Under the pieces are notes generated by a model, which saw nothing but the letters and a program-made list of their open reading frames with translations, made no database searches and was not told where the DNA came from. Source: Neoechinorhynchus agilis (lineage: Eukaryota > Acanthocephala). Taken from it: a stretch of 64,000 bases of DNA. The position numbers and the translations under genes are program-made. The stretch covers positions 496,001-560,000 of the forward strand of contig CM121341.1 in assembly GCA_051530055.1 (NCBI GenBank). Direction: 5' to 3'. This document shows positions 28,461 to 41,100 of the stretch, piece after piece (the first letter of the stretch is position 1; each line of letters starts with the position of its first letter).

Positions 28461-30550
28461 GTTTCCCAAAACTCTTTAGCCTCCACGATAGCGCCTTTTC
28501 CGTAAAACGTTTTCGTGCCTATAGCAAATTTCGTTTATTCCCGCAAATTGTCCCGGAATGAAATGTTTGCAGGATATGCCGTCGTCGGCATAAGCATGTG
28601 TCCGTACATTGGTTTCGCATTGTATTTCCCATCTTACGTGGCAATTGGCCGTGATTTGTTTAAGGTGATTCTTGCCTTGCCGCCGTAGGACACATTCACT
28701 TTACAGTCGGCCCTCTTTGATTTCTTGAATGAATCAAGCTTCCTTGCTCAACCCTTGCCATCCGTGACATTTCCTATTTTTGCTTATGCAGTATAAGGGC
28801 CATCGCCGCCTGTATTGGTGGGACAGGTAGTGGCTCCATCTAGGCGCGGCAATTGCAGATTCGTTAAGTGCATTTGCACTTTCCTCTACCAGATCACTGA
28901 TTATCTCAGCCCTCTGTCTGGGCGAGAACAACTTAATGCTGTTTGTATTTGACACTCTTCTAATGAGTTCCTGTGACATCCTGTATTTAGCGCAGACCAG
29001 CTCGAGAGTGCGGTCCCTGCTCTTTGCAAAGCCACGCTTGTTGTGGGTCAGCAGGAAGAGTTCTGCCTTCCTTCGATTTTCTTCTACTTGTGCAGGATCT
29101 ATTTCCTTGAAACTGAGGTTTTGGGGCTGACTCATGTCGAGACCAGCCGCTATAAGCTGTTCTCTTATATCGCAGCAGTACTCCTCATCCACCCGATGTC
29201 TCAAAATCCCTACGTAGGCTCGGGCCTTCCTATCCTCTTGAAACAACCTCTGCCAGGCGATCAAACATTTCCCAATATTCGTTCTACAATTTCATCACGT
29301 CTGACTCTCCGTGGGCTGGGACATCCGTCAGCAGCTTTTCTAGTTCTCCTTTCTGCTTGAGCTTGGGTTCTTTGAGCTCAAGCCTACCCTTCAATCTGAG
29401 CCATTCTTTTATCTGGTATGCAGAATCGCACTTCAGTTCTTGAGAGGCTAATTTGTGCGACTAACCCTGAGCATCTTGCAGGCACATGAACCAATTTATT
29501 GTTTCGACCGCTATCATGCGATAGAATTTTGGATCCATACCCTATCTTAGCATATTAACCACTTGGCTTGCCACTGCAGTAATCATGCCTTCTATATTTC
29601 GCACTGACTCTTTGTACCAATTTTCGGAGCAGTAAGTTGCGATGATTGGAGGCAAGGGGCTCCTCGCAATGGGCTCGTCCCTAGCACACATAAGTTGCAA
29701 AACTCATTCCTTCAGCCAACAGCAGTTTCGCTCTTTTGCCTTCATGAACAGATATTTCAACTATATGCTCACGTAGGCCACTGTGGTCACCCAAACTCCA
29801 GTGAACACCACTTCATCGTCACCAGACTTAACCTTGTCACTGAATGGTATTCTTAATCCTGTCACCTCAGCTAAATTGGTTAGAATGTGGTCATATCAGC
29901 GTCGCGTGCATGTAATGAGCCCTGCAAACACTCTCGCTTGCTCCGCAGACGAATCTTCTGAGGAATGTGCGAACCTTCAGCAGTAGCTTTTAGCCAGCTC
30001 CTCCGGTTTGCTCGCCTTAGCCACATAGTGCTGATTGTACGAACTGAAGTTGTATGAAACTGCCCATCCATGGGGCCGCTTCCGATGTTTTCCTGCCCAA
30101 GTCAACACGTCTTCTGGCTGTTGGGAAATTCAAATTCCGTGATCCGGATAAGCCCTCTCCATGTTGCCAGTCGCATGTGCACTGATAAAGGAGTGTATGT
30201 CATTAGATGCGTGTACAGGTTCCTATTCTTATGACCTGGTTCATGCTACGTAAAAGTCCTCACTATAGTATATGCTGACTACCCAAAAACCTCCCAGCAC
30301 ACCTTCAAGCTTTAACATCTCCACTGTCACCTTGCTCATTTCGTTGTCAGTTGTAATCGATTTGGCGCATCTTTTCAGGAACACGCAGGAGAAATCAATA
30401 TTGTGATTGTTCATGAATCTTGTGCACAGTTGCTTAGTCAGATGGTTTCGAGTATAATAATAACACGTTTTCATTACCACACACCCAAACAAGCACGGGA
30501 ACCATGTATCTTTGGAACTAGTCTCCGCATGTGCATGAGCCTTTCCTCCG
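28461..30550 (-). pseudogene. Broken coding-like stretch of unknown origin
   Basis: Minus-strand frames with protein-like composition run through much of this region (for example 29264-28734 and 30492-30241). I cannot assign a family. It may be a decayed host gene or an old foreign, possibly viral, insertion. It is fragmentary and clearly non-functional, with several breaks. Confidence 0.3.
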
Positions 30551-30552
30551 AT

Positions 30553-32182
30553 TCAGGCCGTAGACTCATGGGTTGATTGTGCGATGGCAAACAATGATTT
30601 TTTATTTAGTGTGGTGCGAGGGAGAGGCGGCTTGAATCGGTTCGGGCATCGTGTGTTTCGGACGGGTTCCCTTGGCGAGATGAACGGGAGAAATTTAGAT
30701 GGAAGGGAACGCAGGGAGGTAATGTATTTATCGAAGATTTTGGAAAGATGTTCTTCGATTGGTGGGAGGTCCTTGGAGCAAATTTTCCAGGCTCGTTTAT
30801 TTAGAGAGGAGAGCAAGCGCAGTTGATGGATAAATTGCAAAAGGTTGGGTATGCATATGAGATTGCGGGGACCACAACGGACCAATAGAAATGTGCTAGA
30901 TCGCGTGGGCTGACTCCGAGGAAATGCAAGCGCTTGATAAAATACAATTTAGCAGTGGCTTTTGCTACGACGCCATTAATTTGGATGTCCCATTTGAGGT
31001 TGTGTTGGAAGATTAAGCCCAGAATCCGAAGCGATGTGACGCGTTGGATATCGAGAGGGAACGGTGGAATATCAGTCCTAGGTTTTCGAAGCGACGGAAT
31101 AAGTTCATATGATTTGGAGAAATTAATTGAGAGTTGATGGGTGGTGCAAAAATCTTTAAGATTTTCAATCTCTGCGGACGTGAGGCTGAGCGAGAGTGAT
31201 GGAGGAGCATGGGTTATGATGGTTAGGTCGTCCGCATAAAGGAAATATTTAGCGGACGTTGAGAGGGGTGTAAGGTCGTTGAGGAAGATATCGAAAAGTA
31301 AGGGCGATAGTATAGCTCCTTGTGGTACATCCCAATGTATGGGAAGCTTCGTTGAGCAGGTATTTCCCCATTGAAAATATTGCGACCGGTTTGCGAGGAA
31401 AGAAGTGAGCCAGCTTATTTGCCAGGGTAAGAAGCCAAATTTCTCGCAGGCCTTAACGAGAAGATCGTGATCTACAGAGTCAAAGGCCTTGGCAAGATCC
31501 ACCTCGATGATGCGACAAACGAAAGACGGTTCTTGGTCAAGATTGCACAGAATCGAATCGTAAATGCCCAAGAGGGCGTCGGTACATCAGAATCCTGGTC
31601 GGAAGTCGAATTGGTTAGACGAAATGTTTTGTGAAAAGATGGGGAGGATGCGAGTTTTAAAACATTTTTCAAAATTTTTAGGAAACGGCAGGAGTAGAGA
31701 TATAGGGCGAAAGGAAGTCGGCAAAACCAGTCTCCCCGCCTTAGGGATAGGAATGACGAGAGCAGTCCTCAGGCAATCTGGAAAAAAACCCGTTTGAAAG
31801 CTAGAATTGATGATATGAGCTAGAGACTCAAAGATCAAGGAAATGATGAATCGGAGCGTTAGGGGATGATGTACGTGGTAGTTTTTGAGCAGCAGGAAAA
31901 CCGCAAGGATGGAGACGCGTGAATGATGAACGCAGGACCTATGGTTGCGATCGTCGCAGGGGCGTACGACGGTTGTGTCAGTGGAAGATCTGGGAGGGCA
32001 CATGGTAGCGTTCATCGAGTTGAGGGTGTTTCCGAGCTGAAATTTATTCAGGTTGACGAAAGGCTGAGATCTGTGAAGGCCTATGGCATTTTTGATCTCG
32101 CTCCACCAGGAACGATCAGGGATGACGGTAGTTTGGAAAAAGGAAGGTTTTGCGCGCGTGAAGAAGGCGCTCAGTGAATATG
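30553..32182 (-). mobile_element. CR1/Jockey-like LINE, fairly young, ending in the satellite
   Basis: Minus-strand RT reads in one frame from 32180 to 30801 with a single in-frame TGA near 31573 (FRPGF-stop-CTDALLGIYDS). Motifs: IPIPKAGRLVLPTSFRPISL near 31780, FDFRPGF near 31590, VDLAKAFDSVDHDLLV near 31490, WDVPQGAILSPLLFDIFLND near 31320, the intact catalytic FLYADDLTII near 31230, and LRILGLIFQHNLKWDIQI near 31000. The C-terminal part continues in another frame (30885-30553) with KICSKDLPPIEEHLSKIF. Its catalytic residues are intact. The 5' end is cut exactly at the edge of the satellite array. The family is related to, but distinct from, the copies at 4.6 and 19 kb. Confidence 0.85.
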
Positions 32183-35100
32183 GAAGAAAGGAAGCTTTTG
32201 CAGGCAACAAGTATTTTGTGAGTTAGTGCATTTTGTAGGTGAGCGATAGGCTGATAGAGAAGGCAGAACGGCAGTGCCGCCTAAACGAATTTTGGAAGAA
32301 AGGAGGCTTTTGCGGGCAACAAGTATTTTGTGAGTTAGTCCATTTTGTAGGTGAGCGATAGGCTGATAGAGAAAGCAGAACGGCAGTGCCATCTAATCGA
32401 ATTTTGGAAGAAAGGAGGCTTTTGCAAGAAACAAGTATTTTGTTAGTTAGGGCATTTTGTAGGTGAGCGAAAGGCTGATGGAGAAAGCAGAACGGCAGTG
32501 CCACCTAAACGGATTTTTGAAGAAAGGAAGCTTTTGCAGGCAACAAGTATTTTGTGAGTTAGTGCATTTTGTAGGTGAGCGAAAGGCTGATAGAGAAAGC
32601 AGAACGGCAGTGCAACCAAAACGAATTTTGGAAGAAAAGAAGCTTTTGAAGGCAACAAGTATTTTGTGAGTTAGTGCATTTTGTAGGTGAGCGATAGGCT
32701 GATAGAGAAGGCAGAACGGCAGTGCCACTCTAAACGACTTTTTGGAAGAAAGGAAGCTTTTGCGGGCAACAAGTATTTTGTGAGTTAGTGCATTTTGTAG
32801 GTGAGCGAAAGGCTGATAGCGGAGGCAGAACGGCAGTGCCACCTAAACGCATTTTGGAAGAAAGGAAGCTTTTGCAGGCAACAAGTATTTTGTGAGTTAG
32901 TGCATTTTGTAGGTGAGCGATAGGCCGATAGAAGAGGCAGAACGACAGTGCCACCTAAACGAATTTATGAAGAAAGGAAGCTTTTGCAGGCAACAAGTAT
33001 TTTGTGAGTTAGTGCATTTTGTAGGTGAGCGACAGGCTGATAGAGGAGGCAGAACGGCAGTGCCACTAAACGGATTTTTGAAGAAAGGAAGCTTTTGCAG
33101 GCAACAAGTATTTTGTGAGTTAGTGCATTTTGTAGGTGAGCGATAGGCTGATAGAGAAGGCAGAACGGCAGTGCCACCTAAACGACTTTTGGAAGAAAGG
33201 AAGCTTTTGCGGGCAACAAGTATTTTGTGAGTTAGTCCATTTTGTAGGTGAGCGATAGGCTGATAGAGAAAGCAGAACGGCAGTGCCATCTAATCGAATT
33301 TTGGAAGAAAGGAGGCTTTTGCAAGAAACAAGTATTTTGTTAGTTAGGGCATTTTGTAGGTGAGCGATAGGCTGATATAGAAAGCAGAACGGCAGTGCCA
33401 CCTAAACGGATTTTTGAAGAAAGGAAGCTTTTGCAGGCAACAAGTATTTTGTGAGTTAGTGCATTTTGGGTGAGCGATAGGCTGATAGAGAAAGCAGAAC
33501 GGCAGTGCCACCTAAACGGATTTTTGAAGAAAGGGAAGCTTTGCAGGCAACAAGTATTTTGTGAGTTAGTGCATTTTGTAGGTGAGCGATAGGCTGATAG
33601 AGAAGGCAGAACGGCAGTGCCACCTAAACGACTTTTGGAAGAAAGGAAGCTTTTGCGGGCAACAAGTATTTTGTGAGTTAGTGCATTTTGTAGGTGAGCG
33701 ATAGGCTGATAGAGAAGGCAGAACGGCAGTGCCACCTAAACGACTTTTGGAAGAAAGGAAGCTTTTGCGGGCAACAAGTATTTTGTGAGTTAGTGCATTT
33801 TGTAGGTGAGCGATAGGCTGATAGAGAAAGCAGAACGGCAGTGCCACCTAAACGAATTTTGGAAGAAAGCAAGCTTTTGCAAGAAACAAGCATCTTGTTA
33901 GTTAGGGCATTTTGTAGGTGAGCGATAGGCTGATATAGAAAGCAGAACGGCAGTGCCACCTAAACGCATTTTTGAAGAAAGGAAGCTTTTGCAGGCAACA
34001 AGTATTTTGTGAGTTAGTGCATTTTGTAGGTGAGCGATAGGCTGATAGAGAAGGCAGAACGGCAGTGCCACCTAAACGACTTTTGGAAGAAAGGAAGCTT
34101 TTGCGGGCAACAAGTATTTTGTGAGTTAGTGCATTTTGTAGGTGAGCGATAGGCTGATAGAGAAAGCAGAACGGCAGTGCCACCTAAACGGATTTTTGAA
34201 GAAAGGAAGCTTTTGCAGGCAACAAGTATTTTGTGAGTTAGTGCATTTTGTAGGTGAGCGATAGGCTGATGGAGAAGGCAGAACGGCAGTGCCACCTAAA
34301 CGACTTTTGGAAGAAAGGAAGCTTTTGCGGGCAACAAGTATTTTGTGAGTTAGTGCATTTTGTAGGTGAGCGATAGGCTGATAGAGAAAGCAGAACGGCA
34401 GTGCCACCTAAACGGATTTTTGAAGAAAGGAAGCTTTTGCAGGCAACAAGTATTTTGTGAGTTAGTGCATTTTGTAGGTGAGCGATAGGCTGATGGAGAA
34501 GGCAGAACGGCAGTGCCACCTAAACGACTTTTGGAAGAAAGGAAGCTTTTGCGGGCAACAAGTATTTTGTGAGTTAGTGCATTTTGTAGGTGAGCGATAG
34601 GCTGATGGAGAAGGCAGAACGGCAGTGCCACCTAAACGGATTTTTGAAGAAAGGAAGTTTTTTGCAGGCAACAAGTATTTTGTGAGTTAGTGCATTTTGT
34701 AGGTGAGCGAAAGGCTGATGGAGAAGGCAGAATCGCAGTGCCACCTAAACGGATTTTGGAAGAAAGGAAGCTTTTGCAGGCAACAAGTATTTTGTGAGTT
34801 AGTGCATTTTGTAGGTGAGCGAAAGGCTGATGGAGAAGGCAGAACGGCAGTGCCACATAAACGAATTTTGGAAGAAAGGAAGCTTTTGCAGGCAACAAGT
34901 ATTTTGTGAGTTAGTGCATTTTGTAAGTGAGCGATAGGCTGTTAGAGAAGGCAGAACGGCAGTGCCACCTAAACGGATTTTGGAAGAAAGGAAGCTTTTG
35001 CAGGCAACAAGTATTTTGTGAGTTAGTGCATTTTGTAGGTGAGCGATAGGCTGTTAGAGAAGGCAGAACGGCAGTGCAACATAAACGAATTTTGGAAGAA

Positions 35101-38100
35101 AGGAAGCTTTTGCAGGCAACAAGCATTTTGTTAGTTAGTGCATTTTGTAAGTGAGCGATAGGCTGATGGAGAAAGCAGAACGGCAGTACCACCTAAACGA
35201 ATTTTGGAAGAAAGGAAGCTTTTGCAGGCAACAAGTATTTTGTGAGTTAGTGCATTTTGTAGGTGAGCGATAGGCTGATAGAGAAAGCAGAACGGCAGTG
35301 CTACCTAAACGGATTTTTGAAGAAAGGAAGCTTTTGCAGGCAACAAGATTTTGTGAGTTAGTGCATTTTGTAGGTGAGCGAAAGGCTGATGGAGAAGGCA
35401 GAACGGCAGTGCCATCTAAACTAATTTTTGAAGAAAGGAAGCTTTTGCAGGCAACAAGTATTTTGTGAGTTAGTTCATTTTGTAGGTGAGCGATAGGCTG
35501 ATGGAGAAAGCAGAACGGCAGTGCAACCAAAACGAATTTTGGAAGAAAGGAGGCTTTTGCAGGCAACAAGTATTTTGTGAGTTAGTGCATTTTGTAGGTG
35601 AGCGATAGGCTGATGGAGAAAGCAGAACGGCAGTGCCATCTAAACGGATTTTGGAAGAAAGGAAGCTTTTGCAGGCAACAAGTATTTTGTGAGTTAGTGC
35701 ATTTTATAGGTGAGCGACAGGCTGATAGAGAAGGCAGAACGGCAGTGCCACATAAACGACTTTTGGAAGAAAGGAAGCTTTTGCGGGCAACAAGTATTTT
35801 GTGAGTTAGTGCATTTTGTAGGTGAGCGACAGGCTGATAGAGAAGGCAGAACGGCAGTGCCGCCTAAACGAATTTTGGAAAAAGGAGGCTTTTGCGGGCA
35901 ACAAGTATTTTACGAGTTAGTGCATTTTGTAGGTGAGCGATAGGCTGATAGAGAAAGCAGAACGGCAGTGCCACATAAACGACTTTTGGAAGAAAGGAAG
36001 CTTTTGCGGGCAACAAGTATTTTGTGAGTTAGTTCATTTTGTAGGTGAGCAAGAGGCTGATGGAGAAGGCAGAACGGCAGTGCCACCTAAACGGATTTTT
36101 GAAGAAAGGAAGCTTTTGCAGGCAACAAGTATTTTGTGAGTTAGTGCATTTTGTAGGTGAGCGATAGGCTGATGGAGAAGGCAGAACGGCAGTGCCACCT
36201 AAACGGATTTTTGAAGAAAGGAAGCTTTTGCAGGCAACAAGTATTTTGTGAGTTAGTGCATTTTGTAGGTGAGCGATAGGCTGATAGAGAAGGCAGAACG
36301 GCAGTGCCACATAAACGAATTTTGGAAGAAAGGAGGCTTTTGCAGGCAACAAGCATTTTGTTAGTTAGTTCATTTTGTAGGTGAGCGATAGGCTGATAGA
36401 GAAGGCAGAACGGCAGTGCCACCTAAACGGATTTTGGAAGAAAGGAAGCTTTTGCAGGCAACAAGTATTTTGTGAGTTAGTGCATTTTGTAGGTGAGCGA
36501 CAGGGCTGATGGAGAAGGCAGAACGGCAGTGCCACCTAAACGGATTTTTGAAGAAAGGAAGCTTTTGCAGGCAACAAGTATTTTGTGAGTTAGTGCATTT
36601 TGTAGGTGAGCGATAGGCTGATGGAGAAGGCAGAACGGCAGTGCCACATAAACGAATTTTTAAAGAAAGGAGGCTTTTGCAGGCAACAAGTATTTTGTGA
36701 GTTAGTGCATTTTGTAGGTGAGCGAAAGGCTGATGGGAGAAGGCGAACGGCAGTGCCACATAAACGAATTTTTGAAGAAAGGAAGCTTTTGCAGGCAACA
36801 AGTATTTTGTTAGTTAGGGCATTTTGTAGGTGAGCGATAGGCTGATAGAGAAAGCAGAACGGCAGTGCCACATAAACGACTTTTGGAAGAAAGGAAGCTT
36901 TTGCAAGAAACAAGCATTTTGTGAGTTAGTGCATTTTATAGGTGAGCGAAAGGCTGATGGAGAAGGCAGAACGGCAGTGCCACATAAACGAATTTTGGAA
37001 GAAAGGAAGCTTTTGCAGGCAACAAGTATTTTGTGAGTTAGTGCATTTTGTAGGTGAGCGATAGGCTGATGGAGAAGGCAGAACGGCAGTGCCACCTAAA
37101 CGGATTTTTGAAGAAAGGAAGCTTTTGCAGGCAAATAAGTATTTTGTGAGTTAGTGCATTTTGTAGGTGAGCAAAAGGCTGATGGAGAAGGCAGAACGGC
37201 AGTGCCACCTAAACGGATTTTTGAAGAAAGGAAGCTTTTGCAGGCAACAAGTATTTTGTGAGTTAGTGCATTTTGTAGGTGAGCGATAGGCTGATGGAGA
37301 AGGCAGAACGGCAGTGCCACATAAACGAATTTTGGAAGAAAGGAAGCTTTTGCAGGCAACAAGTATTTTGTGAGTTAGTGCATTTTGTAGGTTAGCGATA
37401 GGCTGATGGAGAAGGCAGAACGGCAGTGCCACATAAACGAATTTTGGAAGAAAGGAAGCTTTTGCAGGCAACAAGTATTTTGTGAGTTAGTGCATTTTGT
37501 AGGTGAGCGAAAGGCTGATGGAGAAGGCAGAACGGCAGTGCCACCTAAACGGATTTTTGAAGAAAGGAAGCTTTTGCAGGCAACAAGTATTTTGTGAGTT
37601 AGTGCATTTTGTAGGTGAGCGAAAGGCTGATGGAGAAGGCAGAACGGCAGTGCCACATAAACGAATTTTTGAAGAAAGGAAGCTTTTGCAGGCAACAAGT
37701 ATTTTGTGAGTTAGTGCATTTTGTAGGTGAGCGAAAGGCTGATGGAGAAGGCAGAACGGCAGTGCCACATAAACGAATTTTGGAAGAAAGGAAGCTTTTG
37801 CGGGCAACAAGTATTTTGTGAGTTAGTGCATTTTGTAGGTGAGCGAAAGGCTGATGGAGAAGGCAGAACGGCAGTGCCACATAAACGAATTTTTGAAGAA
37901 AGGAAGCTTTTGCAGGCAACAAGTATTTTGTTAGTTAGGGCATTTTGTAGGTGAGCGATAGGCTGATAGAGAAAGCAGAACGGCAGTGCCACATAAACGA
38001 CTTTTGGAAGAAAGGAAGCTTTTGCAGGCAACAAGTATTTTGTGAGTTAGTGCATTTTGTAGGTGAGCGAAAGGCTGATGGAGAAGGCAGAACGGCAGTG

Positions 38101-41100
38101 CCACATAAACGAATTTTGGAAGAAAGGAAGCTTTTGCGGGCAACAAGTATTTTGTGAGTTAGTGCATTTTATAGCTGAGCGATAGGCTGATAGAGAAGGC
38201 AGAACGGCAGTGCCACCTAAACGGATTTTTGAAGAAAGCAAGCTTTTGCAGGCAACAAGTATTTTGTGAGTTAGTGCATTTTGTAGGTGAGCGATAGGCT
38301 GATAGAGACGGCAGAACGGCAGTGCAACCTAAACGAATTTTGGAAGAAAGGAGGCTTTTGCAGGCAACAAGTATTTTGTGAGTTAGTGCATTTTGTAGGT
38401 GAGCGAAATTCTGATAGAGAAAGCAGAACGGCAGTGCCACCTAAACGAATTTTGGAAGAAAGGAAGATTTCGCGGGCAAAAAGTATTTTGTGAGTTAGTG
38501 CATTTTGTAGGTGAGCGATAGGCTGATAGAGAAGGCAGAACGGCAGTGCCACTTAAACGAATTTTGGAAGAAAGGAAGATTTCGCGGGCAACAAGCATTT
38601 TGTGAGTTAGTCCATTTTGTAGGTGAGCGACAGGCTGATAGAGAAAGCAGAACTGCAGTACAACCTAAACGAATTTTGGAAGAAAGGAAGCTTTTGCGGG
38701 CAACAAGTATTTTGTGAGTTAGTGCATTTTGTAGGTGAGCGATAGGCTGATCGAGAAAGCAGAACTGCAGTGCCACCTAAACGAATTTTGGAAGAAGGAA
38801 GCTTTTGCGGGCAACAAGTATTTTGTGAGTTAGCGTGCATTTTGTAGGTGAGCGAAAGGCTGATGGAGAAAGCAGAACGGCAGTACCACCTAAACGAATT
38901 TTGGAAGAAAGGAAGCTTTTGCAGGCAACAAGTATTTTGTGAGTTAGTGCATTTTATAGGTGAGCAAAAGGCTGATGGAGAAGGCAGAACGGCAGTGCCA
39001 TCTTAACTAATTTTGGAAGAAAGGAGGCTTTTGCAGGCAACAAGTATTTTGTGAGTTAGTGCATTTTATAGGTGAGCAAAAGGCTGATGGAGAAGGCAGA
39101 ACGGCAGTGCCATCTAAACTAATTTTGGAAGAAAGGAGCTTTTGCAGGCAACAAGTATTTTGTGAGTTAGTGCATTTTGTAGGTGAGCGATAGGCTGATG
39201 GAGAAAGCAGAACGGCAGTGCCATCTAAACTAATTTTGGAAGAAAGGAGGCTTTTGCAGGCAACAAGTATTTTGTGAGTTAGTGCATTTTGTAGGTGAGC
39301 GATAGGCTGATGGAGAAAGCAGAACGGCAGTGCCATCTAAACGGATTTTGGAAGAAAGGAAGCTTTTTGCAGGCAACAAGCATTTTGTGAGTTAGTGCAT
39401 TTTATAGGTGAGCGAAAGGCTGATAGAGAAGGCAGAACGGCAGTGCCACATAAACGAGCTTTTGGAAGAAAGGAAGCTTTTTGCGGGCAACAAGTATTTT
39501 GTGAGTTAGTGCATTTTGTAGGTGAGCGATAGGCTGATAGAGAAAGCAGAGACGCAACAGTGCCACATAGACGACTTTTGGAAGAAAGGAAGCTTTTGCG
39601 GGCAACAAGTATTTTGTGAGTTAGTGCATTTTGTAGGTGAGCAAAAGGCTGATGGAGAAGGCAGAACGGCAGTGCCACCTAAACGGATTTTTTGAAGAAA
39701 GGAAGCTTTTGCAGGCAACAAGTATTTTGTGAGTTAGTGCATTTTGTAGGTGAGCGATAGGCTGATGGAGAAGGCAGAACGGCAGTGCCACTTCAGGTAA
39801 CAAGAAGTTTTTGGAAGAAAGGGCAGAAGCTAATTTTGCGGGAAACAAGTATTTTGTGAGTTAGTGCATTTTATAGGTGAGCGAAAGGCTGATGCAGAAG
39901 GCAGAACGGCAGTGCCACCTAAACGGATTTTTGAAGAAAGGAAGCTTTTGCAAGAAACAAGCATTTTGTTAGTTGTGAGGGGCACTTTGTAGGTGAGCGA
40001 TAGGCTGATAGAGAAAGCAGAACGGCAGTGCCACCTAAACGAATTTTGGAAGAAAGGAAGCTTTTGCAAGAAACAAGCATTTTGTTAGTTAGGGCATTTT
40101 GTAGGTGAGCGATAGGCTGATAGAGAAAGCAGAACGAAGCGGCAGTGCCACATAAACGACTTTTGGAAGAAAGGAAGCTTTTGCGGGCAACAAGTAGTTT
40201 CATTTTGTAGGTGAGTTAGTGCATTTTATAGGTGAGCGAAAGGCTGATGGAGAAAGCAGAACGGCAGTGCCACCTAAACGAATTTTTGAAGAAAGGAAGC
40301 TTTTTGCGGGCAACAAGTATTTTGTGAGTTAGTGCATTTTGTAGGTGAGCGAAAGGCTGATGGAGAAGGCAGAACGGCAGTGCCACCTAAACGGATTTTG
40401 AAGAAAGGAAGCTTTTGCAAGAAACAAGCATTTTGTTAGTTAGGGCATTTTGTAGGTGAGCGATAGGCTGATAGAGAAGGCAGAACGGCAGTGCCACATA
40501 AACGCAGTGCTTTTGGAAGAAAGGAAGCTTTTGCGGGCAACAAGTATTTTGTGAGTTAGTGCATTTTATAGGTGAGCGTGATAGAGAAAAAAGGCTGATA
40601 GAGAAAGGAAAGGCAGAACGGCAGTGCCACCTAAACGATCAAAACTAATTTTGGAAGAAAGGAAGCTTTTGCGGGCAACAAGTATTTTGTGAGTTAGTGC
40701 ATTTTGTAGGTGAGCGACAGGCTGATAGAGAAGGCAGAACGGCAGTGCCACATAAACGACTTTTGGAAGAAAGGAAGCTTTTGCGGGCAACAAGTATTTT
40801 GTGAGTTAGTGCATTTTGTAGGTGAGCGACAGGCTGATAGAGAAGGCAGAACGGCAGTGCCACATAAACGACTTTTGGAAGAAAGGAAGCTTTTGCGGGC
40901 AACAAGTATTTTGTGAGTTAGTGGATTTTGTAGGTGAGCGAAAGGCTGATAGAGAACGCAGAACGGCAGTGCCATCAAAACGAATTTTGGAAGAAAGGAG
41001 GCATTTGCAGGCAACAAGTATTTTGTGAGTTAGTGCATTTTATAGCTGAGCGATAGGCTGATAGAGAAGGCAGAACGGCAGTGCGACCCTAACGACTTTT

